From: Leptospira neocaledonica
GTDB taxonomy: Bacteria > Spirochaetota > Leptospiria > Leptospirales > Leptospiraceae
NCBI RefSeq assembly: GCF_002812205.1
Contig: NZ_NPEA01000009.1
Span: forward strand, 124,001 to 188,000
Direction of reading: 5' to 3'
DNA length: 64,000 nt
Each line of letters begins with the position of its first letter. Positions within the stretch are counted from its first letter, which is position 1. The translations under genes and the position numbers were made by a program. The notes under the pieces are model-generated. The model ran no database searches. It was not told the DNA's origin and saw nothing but the letters and a program-made list of their open reading frames with translations. Positions 30,960-40,109 of the stretch are shown here, in pieces.

Positions 30960-32900
30960 TTATTCCAGATTTCGGATCTTGCGGTATAGAAATCTTGAGG
31001 GATGTAGAGAAGAGTACAAGCTATTTTCGATAGATAATGGTTCGTTTAAAAGAATCTCCGCCAAAATTTCCCCTCCCAATAGGGAAGACAAAACTCCCCT
31101 GGATCCCAAACCGCCGAACACAAACAGGTTTTTTTGCGGTTCTAAAAAAGGGAATTCTTTCTTTCGATTTTTAGGTAAACTCATACCGGAGTATATTTTT
31201 CGAAAAGGTTCCGGAGAATGGATTGGCCCCAAAATCGGAAACCGATCCGGCGTTTGGGATCGGATCCCTACAAACTGGGAACGAACCTTGATTCGCTCCC
31301 AGTTTATGCCTAAGAATGTTTTTCGAGAATATCCCAAAATTTCTTCCTGGTCCTTTGTTCTTGGGTTCGGATCTAATTCGAATTCATCAAATGTAGAACC
31401 ATTAACCCGGATTCCATTTTTAGTAGGGGTGAGATATTTATCTCCTACTCGGATCGGATCTTTTTTCGATTCTATATTCGGATCTTCTAATATTTCTAAT
31501 TGTCCTCTCACGGATCTAAGGGAGAAGGGTGACTCTTTCCATAAGTCTTTCAGTAGATTTTCTATCCCGAAAGAATTTGCTAAGATCAAAACTTCCGTTT
31601 TACACAAAGTTTTTTTGTTTTCGGAAAATAATGTCCATTCTTCTTTCTCGAATGAGATCGAGCTAACTTTCTCTTGTTTCAGAAGAATGTTCGGATGATC
31701 TAAAAGTTTTTGAGTGAGAAGTGGGGTATCTGTCCAAAAACCGGAAGGATAAAAAATACCTTTTGCATTTTCAGGATAATTTTTGCCCAGTTCCGGTTTT
31801 AACTCTGCTAATTCTTTGGTTAAGGAATGTATTTTTATTCCTTCTTCCAATCGGATCCAGGGAATATCTTCTCCGGAAAGTTGTAAAGTACCGCAGATTT
31901 GATATGAATCTTTTGGAAGTAGATCCGAATAACGACGGATAGAATTCCCAAGACAACGTAGAGTCCATAAACTTGTAGGTGTTTCTTCTTTGGTGATATG
32001 AGGATGGGAAATCGCCATGGGAACAGAAGATGCGCGTAATGCGTCATGGTCGTCCCAAACTTCTACCTTAACGCCTCTCCAGGCAAGTGCTCTCGCGATA
32101 CTTGCTCCTGCGAGTCCTCCTCCCAACACGGAAACTTTCGTAGGAATTTGGGCAAATGAATATTGCCTTCTCAAAAAAGGAATTTGATTTAAGTCAGGCT
32201 CCGATTCGGATTCATAAACTCCGACTAACATTTCTCTTTTTCTACCATAACCTCGGATTTTCGAAAGAGTAAAGCCAGCGTTACTTAAACAATCTTTAAC
32301 GGATCTTGCTACTGTGAACGTAGCAAAGGTCGCATTCTTATTGGAAAGTCTTTTGATCTGAGTGGAAATATCCTCTCCCCAGAGTTCGGGATTTTTAGAA
32401 GGTGCAAATCCATCCAGGAAGAATGTATCAAATTTCCCGGAAGTTTCCGGAAGATTTTGGATCGCATCTCCTATCCATAAGTCCAAAACCAAATTTTCTT
32501 TTTCGAATAAGAAAGTATTACATCCTGGAATGAGTGATTTATATTTTTCTAAAAATAATTCCAGTAGATCGTTTAGTTCAGGGAACGAGGAGATAGCTTT
32601 GCGAATATCATCTATCTCTAATGGATATTTTTCGAAAGAAGTGAATCGTAATACTCGAATATTGGATTTACTTTTACAATTTCTCCAGAGCTGCCACGTT
32701 GCGAAAAAGTTTAAACCTGTTCCAAATCCTAATTCTAAAATAGAAAACGAGTGAAATACTTCGGAAGAAGTTAGGCGATCTTCCAGTTTGTTTCCTTGGA
32801 TGAAAACATGTTTCGTTTCTTCTAATCCGTTTTCTGGAGAAAAATAAATATCGTTAAATTCTCTGGAAACGGGGGTGCCGTTTTCTTTCCAGTCTATCAT
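30960..32900 (-). CDS. mnmC: Bifunctional tRNA U34 modification enzyme MnmC
   Basis: 646 residues, the size of the two-domain enzyme. The N-terminal methyltransferase has SAM motif ILELGFGTGLNFFATWQLW (about residues 49-67). The C-terminal FAD oxidase has VSVLGGGLAGASIARALAWR (about 256-275). Together they turn cmnm5(s2)U34 into mnm5(s2)U34 of tRNA. The ATG at 32900 overlaps the TGA of the upstream lipoprotein gene (ATGA), and recQ follows 15 bases later, so the three are likely co-transcribed. Confidence 0.94.
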   Translation of the reverse strand: MIDWKENGTPVSREFNDIYFSPENGLEETKHVFIQGNKLEDRLTSSEVFHSFSILELGFGTGLNFFATWQLWRNCKSKSNIRVLRFTSFEKYPLEIDDIRKAISSFPELNDLLELFLEKYKSLIPGCNTFLFEKENLVLDLWIGDAIQNLPETSGKFDTFFLDGFAPSKNPELWGEDISTQIKRLSNKNATFATFTVARSVKDCLSNAGFTLSKIRGYGRKREMLVGVYESESEPDLNQIPFLRRQYSFAQIPTKVSVLGGGLAGASIARALAWRGVKVEVWDDHDALRASSVPMAISHPHITKEETPTSLWTLRCLGNSIRRYSDLLPKDSYQICGTLQLSGEDIPWIRLEEGIKIHSLTKELAELKPELGKNYPENAKGIFYPSGFWTDTPLLTQKLLDHPNILLKQEKVSSISFEKEEWTLFSENKKTLCKTEVLILANSFGIENLLKDLWKESPFSLRSVRGQLEILEDPNIESKKDPIRVGDKYLTPTKNGIRVNGSTFDEFELDPNPRTKDQEEILGYSRKTFLGINWERIKVRSQFVGIRSQTPDRFPILGPIHSPEPFRKIYSGMSLPKNRKKEFPFLEPQKNLFVFGGLGSRGVLSSLLGGEILAEILLNEPLSIENSLYSSLHPSRFLYRKIRNLE

Positions 32901-33886
32901 CCGGGATTTTCCGAATCTGATTTAGTATCTTCTTTAGGTGGAAGCCCTGCGGAAGGTAGGTTCTGCAACGGTGGATACGCCGGTCCTTCTTCCTTTTTAT
33001 GTGGTTCTTTAGAAAGTTGTAATTCTTTTCTGACCCCCATTCTGTAAGTGGTCATGTTCATGTAAAGAGAAGGGGCAGGTAACCCATTCGCAGTTGTTAC
33101 TTGGTTTTTGATATTTAGACCTTTTCCATCCAAATCCCCAAAGCTGGTTACTTCCAAAAACACATATGCATTATAAAGGATTGTATCCGGAAAGTATTGT
33201 CCTATATTATATTCGAATAATAAACGAAGGCCCTTTAATTCTTGTAATTGGTTTTTGACGCTGGAGATCCTCTGCTCTTTTTCTATAATATCCATTCTGT
33301 AAACCGCGAGTCCGTATATAGGGCCTACGCCGAAGTTCACATTCTTCCCTTCATAATATCCTAAATATAGTGTGAAATACATCTGATAATCTTCGTAGGT
33401 GTATTCCATATTTCTTCCTAGTTGAGGAGGAAGAGGGAATAATTGATTGGAAACATATTCATCAAATGCAAGATAACGTCTTCCATCGTCAGGGTAATTG
33501 ATCAGATTTCCCCTATAGGTTCTGGGTGAAGTCAGGTTGAAGGACCAAGCCAGACCGCTTAAAAAAGAGAAAAATCCTTTGATATCTCTTGTGCCGGGGA
33601 TCCGACTCGGAACAGACCCGATAGAGTAGAATGCACGAGTCGTCGTAGAGTCTCTACTAACTACGCTTGTATCCGTATCTGAACCTGGAGCACTGAACTT
33701 GCTAACAGGGATACCTTGGACATTTGCAGGGTGGGTGAAAAAATCCAATGCTGTATATTCCGCACCTGCATTGATAATGACTGAATCTAAAATCCCGCTA
33801 ATACTCTTACAGGAAGAGAAGATCAGAAATAAGCAGCAGGTTATAATCTTGGGGAAAAAATCCGGATTTAGTCTCTTTGAATCCAT
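32897..33886 (-). CDS. Hypothetical lipoprotein
   Basis: 329 residues. The signal peptide ends in a lipobox (LIFSSC, lipidated Cys near residue 26). The mature part is rich in Y, F and G with alternating strands (DYQMYFTLYLGYYEGKNVNF, TTYRMGVRKELQLS), suggesting a beta-rich exported protein. A proline- and lysine-rich tail closes it. No family was recognised. It is the first gene of the set with mnmC and recQ, and divergent from dusA. Confidence 0.6.
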   Translation of the reverse strand: MDSKRLNPDFFPKIITCCLFLIFSSCKSISGILDSVIINAGAEYTALDFFTHPANVQGIPVSKFSAPGSDTDTSVVSRDSTTTRAFYSIGSVPSRIPGTRDIKGFFSFLSGLAWSFNLTSPRTYRGNLINYPDDGRRYLAFDEYVSNQLFPLPPQLGRNMEYTYEDYQMYFTLYLGYYEGKNVNFGVGPIYGLAVYRMDIIEKEQRISSVKNQLQELKGLRLLFEYNIGQYFPDTILYNAYVFLEVTSFGDLDGKGLNIKNQVTTANGLPAPSLYMNMTTYRMGVRKELQLSKEPHKKEEGPAYPPLQNLPSAGLPPKEDTKSDSENPG

Positions 33887-33986
33887 CGTCCAGAACCAAA
33901 TTGAAATGGCCAGAAATCAAACCAAGTCCATTTCATGGGGCTTGACTGCTCACACCTAAACCTGAGGATCGTATTAGCCCAAGTAT

Positions 33987-35039
33987 ATGTCTTTCGAAAA
34001 AAAACAGCCAATCCAATACCCCGTATCCGTTGCCCCGATGATGGACTGGACGGACAGGCATTTTCGTTTTTTTTTAAGGCTGATCACTAAACATTCCCTG
34101 CTTTATACGGAAATGGTAACAACCGGAGCCATTCTTAGAGGTGACAAACATAGGTTCTTACGTTTTTCTAAACAAGAATCTCCGCTTTCTTTGCAGCTAG
34201 GCGGTGACAATCCTTCTCAACTTGCCGAATGTGCAAAAATAGGAGAAGAATACGGATACTCAGAGATTAATCTGAATGTAGGTTGTCCAAGCGATAAGGT
34301 CCAAGAGGGAAATTTCGGAGCCTGTTTGATGAAGGACCCGAACCGTGTAGCGGATTGTATTTCCGAAATGGATTCTAAAACTTCTATTCCTGTCACGGTA
34401 AAATGTCGTATCGGCGTTCGGGGAAAAGAAACATTAGAAGATTTGCATGAGTTTGTAAGATCTGTAAGTACCGCAGGTGCGAGAAGAATCACAATACATG
34501 CAAGAATTGCAATATTAGAGGGGCTTAGCCCCGCTCAAAATAGAACCGTTCCTCCATTACGTTATGAGGATGTGTATTCTATTAAAAAAAGATTTCCGAA
34601 TCTTATCATAGAATTGAACGGAGGCGTTAAATCTATTTCGGACATACACTCTCACTTAAACAAGGTGGATGGGGTTATGATCGGAAGAGCAGCTTACGAA
34701 AATCCTTTTTTATTCTCAGATGTGGATTCTGAATTTTTTGGAGCAGAACCTTTAAACTTGAGTCGCAGGGAAATCTTCGAGGCCATGCAGGAATATGTTT
34801 CTTTTCAAACGGCAGAAGGCGAAAAGCCGAGTAGAATTTTAAGGCATTTACTCGGAGCATTTCATGAGATCAGAGGCGCCCGATCTTATCGTAGAATTCT
34901 CACGGAAAAAATGTATTCTAACCCAGGTCCTAGATTACTTTTAGAATCCTTAGCTTCCATCCCCGATGAATATCTGGATCGTAAATTAGGAAATCCAAAA
35001 ATTGACAAAGAGATCGCGCGTCCGGTGGTTTCAGCATAG
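33987..35039 (+). CDS. dusA: tRNA-dihydrouridine synthase A
   Basis: 350 residues. It is a TIM-barrel flavoprotein with [19 protein letters not shown] near the N-terminus and the DusA-type block [20 protein letters not shown] (about residues 93-112), where the Cys of GACLM is the catalytic acid in the family. LNGGVKS and [11 protein letters not shown] bind FMN phosphate. It reduces U20/U20a in the tRNA D-loop. It is divergent from the lipoprotein-mnmC-recQ set, which also includes a tRNA-modification enzyme. Confidence 0.93.
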   Translation: MSFEKKQPIQYPVSVAPMMDWTDRHFRFFLRLITKHSLLYTEMVTTGAILRGDKHRFLRFSKQESPLSLQLGGDNPSQLAECAKIGEEYGYSEINLNVGCPSDKVQEGNFGACLMKDPNRVADCISEMDSKTSIPVTVKCRIGVRGKETLEDLHEFVRSVSTAGARRITIHARIAILEGLSPAQNRTVPPLRYEDVYSIKKRFPNLIIELNGGVKSISDIHSHLNKVDGVMIGRAAYENPFLFSDVDSEFFGAEPLNLSRREIFEAMQEYVSFQTAEGEKPSRILRHLLGAFHEIRGARSYRRILTEKMYSNPGPRLLLESLASIPDEYLDRKLGNPKIDKEIARPVVSA

Positions 35040-35081
35040 GATACTCGTCTAACTACTGCATAATATTTTGCGGAGAAACTT

Positions 35082-36023
35082 TTGGATAAGATTCGAACCA
35101 TAGATTGCGGATACGTAGAACCAGGGCTTGCCTGCGCTTATCTGATTGTGGACGGGGACAGAGCCATATTCGTAGAGAATAACACAAATTATGCGGTCCC
35201 ACTTCTATTAGATGTATTGAAGGAAGAAGGGCTTACTCCTGAATCAGTGGATTACATTATCATCACTCATGTTCATTTGGATCATGCAGGAGGAACAGGA
35301 AAACTAATCTCTCTTTGTCCAAATGCAACTGTAATTGCTCATCCCAAAGCAGCTCCTCATGTAATAGATCCGACTCGTTTGATTAAAAGTTCCATCCAGG
35401 TATATGGAGAAGAAAATTATTATAAGTTGTATGGTGAAATTCTTCCTGTGCCAAAAGATCGTGTTCGAACCATGAGCGACGGAGAAGAATTATCCTGGCA
35501 GAAAAGAATATTCAAGTTTTTGCATACAAGAGGGCATGCGAACCATCATTTTTGCATTTATGATTCATTGACAAACGGGATCTTCACTGGAGATACCTTC
35601 GGAATAGGTTATACATTATTTAGAAAGGGAAAGGATTCTTTACTATTTCCTTCCACAACACCGACTGATTTTGATCCGGAAGAAGCGATATTTTCTGTGG
35701 ACAAGATACTTGCTACGGGAGCAGACAAAGCTTATCTCACACATTTCGGAGTTTGGGAGGATATACATTCAGGAGCTTCTCAAATGAAAGAAGGTCTTAA
35801 CGTTATGAAAAACGTTCTGATTTCTGCGGAAAAGACAGGTTTGGAAGGAGAATCCTTAGTCGCTTTTTGTGAACGTAGAGTCCGTTCTTATTTGGAAGAT
35901 CAAATCCGTATCCGACATCTTCCTTTTGGAGAAAAAGAGGAAAAATTTATAGGTTTCGACTCCCAGATCAACGCACAAGGGATTGCGTTTAAGATAGAGA
36001 GATCTAGAAAGAATAGGAAATAA
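35082..36023 (+). CDS. MBL-fold metallo-hydrolase
   Basis: 313 residues from a TTG start chosen because GGAG lies 8 bases upstream and homologous proteins begin near IRTIDCGYVEPG. The metal signature is ITHVHLDHAGG (about residues 61-71), with further ligands in TRGHANHHF and FTGDTFG. The fold covers thioesterases, glyoxalase II and lactonases; the substrate cannot be told from the sequence. It lies 42 bases after dusA. Confidence 0.82.
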   Translation: MDKIRTIDCGYVEPGLACAYLIVDGDRAIFVENNTNYAVPLLLDVLKEEGLTPESVDYIIITHVHLDHAGGTGKLISLCPNATVIAHPKAAPHVIDPTRLIKSSIQVYGEENYYKLYGEILPVPKDRVRTMSDGEELSWQKRIFKFLHTRGHANHHFCIYDSLTNGIFTGDTFGIGYTLFRKGKDSLLFPSTTPTDFDPEEAIFSVDKILATGADKAYLTHFGVWEDIHSGASQMKEGLNVMKNVLISAEKTGLEGESLVAFCERRVRSYLEDQIRIRHLPFGEKEEKFIGFDSQINAQGIAFKIERSRKNRK

Positions 36024-36137
36024 TTTCCCATCCCTTAAGTATCTATTTATAGTTCTTCGATAAATTAGAGAGGAAAACCATATAGTCTAGTACTACTTAG
36101 GCGAAGTTTTTCATTTGCTTTCCCCGTTTCTAATTTT

Positions 36138-37991
36138 TTGAATATACATGTGGGCATATCTCCGGATGGATTCGAAAAGAAAAGAAATCTAGTATTGTTT
36201 CTCTGTGCCTTCTTCCTTTTAATCTCTTGTTCTACAAAAACTTCCGAAAAAGTTCCTGTACTTTATAAAGGAAGTATAGATATGAGCACCGTTAGTCCTT
36301 GGGGAGAAGTTTATCCTCTCAAAGGGGACTGGGAATTCAGTTGGGGAAATTTATATTCACCTAATACAGGTTATGTGGAGAGCGGGCAATACTTTCCAGT
36401 TCCGGGAATTTGGAGGGATTATTCTCCTGAATTTACCTGGCAAGGGCATGGTTCTTATAGATTAAAGATTCATAAAACTCCGGAACAAAAAAATTTAGGG
36501 ATCTATGTGCCCAGAATTCCGGGAATATATTCCGTGTACTTCGGAAAAAGAATGATCTTTGCCAATGGAATCAATGGAACAAGCAGATCGGATACCGAAT
36601 TTTTGGCACATCCAAATGCGCAGATCTACCTATTGGATTCCTTGGATACAGAACTGATCGTAAATGTTTCAAATTACAGAGGGAATTTCCTAAAAGGTGG
36701 AATCCGAAATCCATTCCTGATCGGGGATCTGGACTCTTTAAAATCTAAAGCGGTCCGGGAATTGATTTGGGAAACACTTTTAATTGCCATTATTTTTTCA
36801 GTAGGTTTGTATCACCTGATCTTCTTCGCATCTTATCGAAAAGATTTGGTACCGTTATTCTTCGCATTATTTTGTTTTTTAGTAGCTTTCTATTCTTTCG
36901 TAACTTCCGGACTTCAGTATCTTCTTACACCTGAGCTAAGCTTGGATCTTCGGATCAGAATGGAATATTTTTGTGAGGCTTGTCTTGTCCCCTCTGTTTA
37001 CATGATCCTGAAAACAATGTATCCGAAACAATTCGGAGCCAGGTGGATGATGATACTGATGGGCACAATGCTTATCTTCATCTTATCCGTTTTTGTATTG
37101 GGAGAAGAAGAACTCATATATCTGTATTCCTTCTTCATGCATGTTCCTCCTTTTTACACTTTGGTTCTATTGGCAGCATTGGGATACGCTTGGTGGCAGA
37201 AAGAAGATAGGGCAAGAACCGTATTTCTTTCCGGGATCATACTTGCTGTCTCCATGGTGAATGATGTTGTCTGGGGACTATACGAAGTTTATTTTCTGAT
37301 CCCTTATAGTTTCCCGGCGGCACTTGTGGGATTTATCGCATTCAATTCTTATATTATATCATTAAGATTTACTAAAGATTTGGAGAAGGCGGAGACATTC
37401 GCTGAATTACAATCTAAGTACAATGAACAACTCAGATTGAACGCTGAGGAAAAAGCAAAGTTTGCAACTTTAGTGGATCAATCCGTGGATAAAGGATTTC
37501 ATTCTCTCATCAATCAATTGGAGTCGAAGGAAAGTTCGGACAAATCACTTTCTAAACTCAAAAACGAACTCAACCAAACTCTTTCAGGTGTCCGGGATAT
37601 TTTGGACTTGATGCATCATCAGGGTGGAAAAGAGGAATTGGTAGAAGAGGAGATGAGAAAGTTTATTCTGAAAAATCCGTTATTCTCTCATTCAGAGATC
37701 CAAAAGGTCTCTCAGTTTTTGAGAATAGACGAGTGCCTTCAGGTGCAAAGGATCTTCTCGGATGCATTAAAAATAGGGGGGAGAAGGTCCGGTGAATCTA
37801 AAATTTTCTGGGGCAAAGAAGGAGACTCCATATTACTTAGGGTACAGACAACTGGAGCTCCAGAGACCAAAGAAGAACTTTCCTCCATTCTAGAAGCCGA
37901 CCTGAAACTGAGAGCCGAAAAGTTAGGAGCAAGATTTTTCCTGCTAAGCGAGCCCGGAAAATTCGAATTCGAACTTAGATTACATCCTTAA
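36138..37991 (+). CDS. 7TM-DISM receptor lipoprotein with degenerate kinase-like C-terminus
   Basis: 617 residues from TTG 36138 (GTG 36150 is the alternative; neither has a clear SD). A signal peptide with lipobox LISC is followed by a jelly-roll sensor domain of the DISMED2 type (about residues 45-195; GDWEFSWGNLY, VPGIWRDY). Seven hydrophobic segments span about 210-405. A coiled coil leads to a C-terminal part of about 190 residues. Its last segment, LRAEKLGARFFLLSEPGKFE, matches the end of NarL-type histidine-kinase ATPase domains. However, the N box and the DxG box are not recognisable (TTGAP at the expected place) and no phosphoacceptor H is obvious. Probable signal receptor without kinase activity (inference). 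Confidence 0.75.
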   Translation: MNIHVGISPDGFEKKRNLVLFLCAFFLLISCSTKTSEKVPVLYKGSIDMSTVSPWGEVYPLKGDWEFSWGNLYSPNTGYVESGQYFPVPGIWRDYSPEFTWQGHGSYRLKIHKTPEQKNLGIYVPRIPGIYSVYFGKRMIFANGINGTSRSDTEFLAHPNAQIYLLDSLDTELIVNVSNYRGNFLKGGIRNPFLIGDLDSLKSKAVRELIWETLLIAIIFSVGLYHLIFFASYRKDLVPLFFALFCFLVAFYSFVTSGLQYLLTPELSLDLRIRMEYFCEACLVPSVYMILKTMYPKQFGARWMMILMGTMLIFILSVFVLGEEELIYLYSFFMHVPPFYTLVLLAALGYAWWQKEDRARTVFLSGIILAVSMVNDVVWGLYEVYFLIPYSFPAALVGFIAFNSYIISLRFTKDLEKAETFAELQSKYNEQLRLNAEEKAKFATLVDQSVDKGFHSLINQLESKESSDKSLSKLKNELNQTLSGVRDILDLMHHQGGKEELVEEEMRKFILKNPLFSHSEIQKVSQFLRIDECLQVQRIFSDALKIGGRRSGESKIFWGKEGDSILLRVQTTGAPETKEELSSILEADLKLRAEKLGARFFLLSEPGKFEFELRLHP

Positions 37992-38068
37992 GTCAATTTT
38001 TTGGCAGAGAAATCGGATTCTTCTGAAAAAGAGTTGTCCCTAATTCTCCTCGCGAAATCCTACACACA

Positions 38069-38085
38069 ATTAGAATGATTCTAAT
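38069..38085 (+). promoter_or_regulatory. PerR/Fur-type 7-1-7 box ahead of the cytochrome c peroxidase gene
   Basis: ATTAGAAT-G-ATTCTAAT is a perfect inverted repeat with one central base, and its inner TTAGAATGATTCTAA has the 7-1-7 spacing of PerR and Fur boxes. TAGAAT within it resembles a -10 hexamer, so bound repressor would block the promoter. It ends 15 bases before the ATG at 38101. Confidence 0.65.
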
Positions 38086-38100
38086 CTGTGGTGATGAAAA

Positions 38101-39084
38101 ATGAAGAAAACACAAATACTGTACTTGGGACTAATTTTGGTCCTGGTCTCGGCATGTGGTCCATCCGAGAAAACAAAACAGCTCATGCAAGACGCGAAGA
38201 TTTCTTTCGGGATCCTTCCGGAAAAAATGCCAGGTTCCGAAAAGGATACTCCGGCTAAGATTGCTTTAGGCGAAAAACTCTATTTCGAAAAACGTCTTTC
38301 TATCAACGATTCACAGTCCTGTAGTTCCTGCCACGGAACCTTAGGAACGACCGCGGGAGTGGATAATCTTCCTACTTCTCCAGGCGCTCTTGGGAAAAAT
38401 GGAGATCGAAATTCTCCTACTTCTTTGAATGCAGGTTTCCATTTCGTTCAATTCTGGGATGGAAGAGCGGCTGACCTAAAGGCTCAGGCAAAAGGTCCGA
38501 TCTTAAATCCAGTGGAAATGGCAATGCCTTCGGAAGCCGCAGTGGAGAAAAAACTCTCTGAAATTTCTGAATACGTAGACTTGTTCGCGAAAGCATTCCC
38601 AGACCAGGATAAAAAGATCACTTATGACAATTTGGCAGAAGCGATCGCTGCATTCGAAAGAACCCTGATTACCAGAGACCGTTTTGATGAGTTTCAGGCC
38701 GGAAATCATAGGGCCTTGACTTCTGAGGAGCAAAAGGGACTGGAAACCTTCCTGAGCGTAGGATGTATCCAATGCCATAACGGGCCTCTTTTAGGCGGAA
38801 ATAGTTTCCGCAAGTTAGGGCAGCAAAACCCTTATGAAAATACGACCGATGTTGGAAGATCTGCTGTGAGTAAGAACGATGCTGAAAAGTATTTCTTCAA
38901 AGTTCCGTCTCTTAGAAATATAGCCTTAACCGCTCCTTATTTCCACGATGGAAAGGTGGCCACCCTGCCGGAAGCGGTGAAAAAAATGGCATATTTGCAG
39001 CTTGGAAAAGAGCTTTCCTCGGAAGAGGTAGATTCGATAGTATCTTTCTTGAAGGCATTATCGGATAAAAATCGGTCTAATTAA
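38101..39084 (+). CDS. Di-haem cytochrome c peroxidase lipoprotein (MauG/CcpA family)
   Basis: 327 residues. The lipobox VSAC gives lipidated C19. There are two c-type haem motifs, CSSCH (74-78) and CIQCH (222-226), the standard arrangement of bacterial di-haem peroxidases. It reduces H2O2 to water using electrons from a small cytochrome, at the periplasmic face of a membrane. FYFHDGKVATL-like sequence near the C-terminus is typical. A PerR-like box immediately upstream suggests peroxide control, in line with reports of cytochrome c peroxidase under PerR in Leptospira. A terminator follows 45 bases downstream. Confidence 0.92.
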   Translation: MKKTQILYLGLILVLVSACGPSEKTKQLMQDAKISFGILPEKMPGSEKDTPAKIALGEKLYFEKRLSINDSQSCSSCHGTLGTTAGVDNLPTSPGALGKNGDRNSPTSLNAGFHFVQFWDGRAADLKAQAKGPILNPVEMAMPSEAAVEKKLSEISEYVDLFAKAFPDQDKKITYDNLAEAIAAFERTLITRDRFDEFQAGNHRALTSEEQKGLETFLSVGCIQCHNGPLLGGNSFRKLGQQNPYENTTDVGRSAVSKNDAEKYFFKVPSLRNIALTAPYFHDGKVATLPEAVKKMAYLQLGKELSSEEVDSIVSFLKALSDKNRSN

Positions 39085-39128
39085 TTAGATCTAAGATCAA
39101 CGAACTTACAGAATTGAAACCTATTCAG

Positions 39129-39158
39129 ACCGGCTCCGCAAGGAGACGGTTTTTTTTT
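39129..39158 (+). terminator. Intrinsic terminator after the cytochrome c peroxidase gene
   Basis: ACCGGCTCC (39129-39137) pairs with GGAGACGGT (39142-39150) with one mismatch around GCAA, followed by eight to nine Ts. It ends the + strand transcript. Confidence 0.85.
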
Positions 39159-39237
39159 GCCTTTGGAGACACGGAAGGTTTTGAAATGAATCTCTCGCCT
39201 TGCCGCCGTAATGGTATTTGATCTTACAAAAAAAAGA

Positions 39238-39885
39238 CTAACGTGACTTTTTCCTATCTTTAGTTTCCGGAACTACTCTGTTAGCAGGTTGGGTTTCTTC
39301 TGGTGGGTTGGTCTTTAAGAATTCCTTTAACTTTCCTAAGCGTTCTTCTTTGATAACAAATGAAAAGGGAGAAGATCCGGAATACATACGTAATGTAACG
39401 GATTGGGATTCTGAAATCAGTGCTTCCTGTTCCTTTGTAAGTTGAAGGACGCCCTTCAACTGTTTGCTTGTGTTTACTCCGCTATAGCTTACTTCCTTCC
39501 CCGTTGCCATATCCGTTCTAGTACCGTGATATGATTCGGATTTGAGACTTGAATAAAGACCTTCGAACTTAACGTTGAATGTTTTCTCTGAGATTTTTAA
39601 GAAACCGTTTGGTTCCAAATCATAACTTTTTTCGGGAGTTGACACTATGAATCGAATGATTGTTGGCGGTTGCACTTTGGGATCGAAAAATTCCCGACTA
39701 TACATAAGGGTTAACAGGTATGTGCGGCCATCTTCAATATTACCAAATGACTGTTCTAATTCTATAATATATCCGTTCTTAAATTCATCCTTTGTGATTT
39801 CGACTCTTCCCGGCGATACACAATTTGATAAAATTACAAAAGAGAGTAGTGACAAACTTACAAATGTGTTATAACGTAGGTTCAT
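39238..39885 (-). CDS. Hypothetical lipoprotein
   Basis: 215 residues. Signal peptide with lipobox ILSNC (Cys about residue 22). The mature part looks beta-rich, with a lysine- and proline-rich C-terminus (KTNPPEETQPANR). No family is recognised. It stands alone, 224 bases from the citrate-synthase-like gene on the same strand, and converges with the peroxidase gene. Confidence 0.55.
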   Translation of the reverse strand: MNLRYNTFVSLSLLSFVILSNCVSPGRVEITKDEFKNGYIIELEQSFGNIEDGRTYLLTLMYSREFFDPKVQPPTIIRFIVSTPEKSYDLEPNGFLKISEKTFNVKFEGLYSSLKSESYHGTRTDMATGKEVSYSGVNTSKQLKGVLQLTKEQEALISESQSVTLRMYSGSSPFSFVIKEERLGKLKEFLKTNPPEETQPANRVVPETKDRKKSR

Positions 39886-40070
39886 ATTCCATCCAATTTA
39901 ATATTTGTTTTACGTCATAGGAAATCGAACGTGTAGATCAAGAGAATATTATAACGGAAAAACGATCTGTCCCTTGGCAAGAAGAAAATTCAGTCCAAAT
40001 CAATATGTGATCAGATATTCCGAACAGGTGCTTCATTCGGAGAATTCGCGACCTGTCTGTTTTTAGTACG

Positions 40071-40095
40071 CCCTCAGTCCGATTGCAACTGAGGG
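40071..40095. terminator. Hairpin just past the citrate-synthase-like gene
   Basis: CCCTCAGT (40071-40078) pairs perfectly with ACTGAGGG (40088-40095) across a 9-base loop, 15 bases after the minus-strand stop. The T tract (TTTT) is on the + strand side, so it is not a textbook terminator for the minus-strand gene. A second inverted repeat, ACAGGT (40024-40029) with ACCTGT (40051-40056) then CTGTTTTT, lies nearby. The rest of the 224-base gap shows nothing more. Confidence 0.4.
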
Positions 40096-40109
40096 TTTTA
40101 AATTTAGAA

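Noticed and set aside
30883..31698. 271-codon + strand frame opposite mnmC and the end of recQ
   Set aside because: MnmC motifs on the minus strand are unambiguous; the opposite translation is rich in F, S and R with no family signal.
39886..40109. Small RNA on the + strand ending at the CCCTCAGT hairpin
   Set aside because: Two hairpins with short T runs exist, but no promoter or conserved core can be shown; without expression data it is not a feature.
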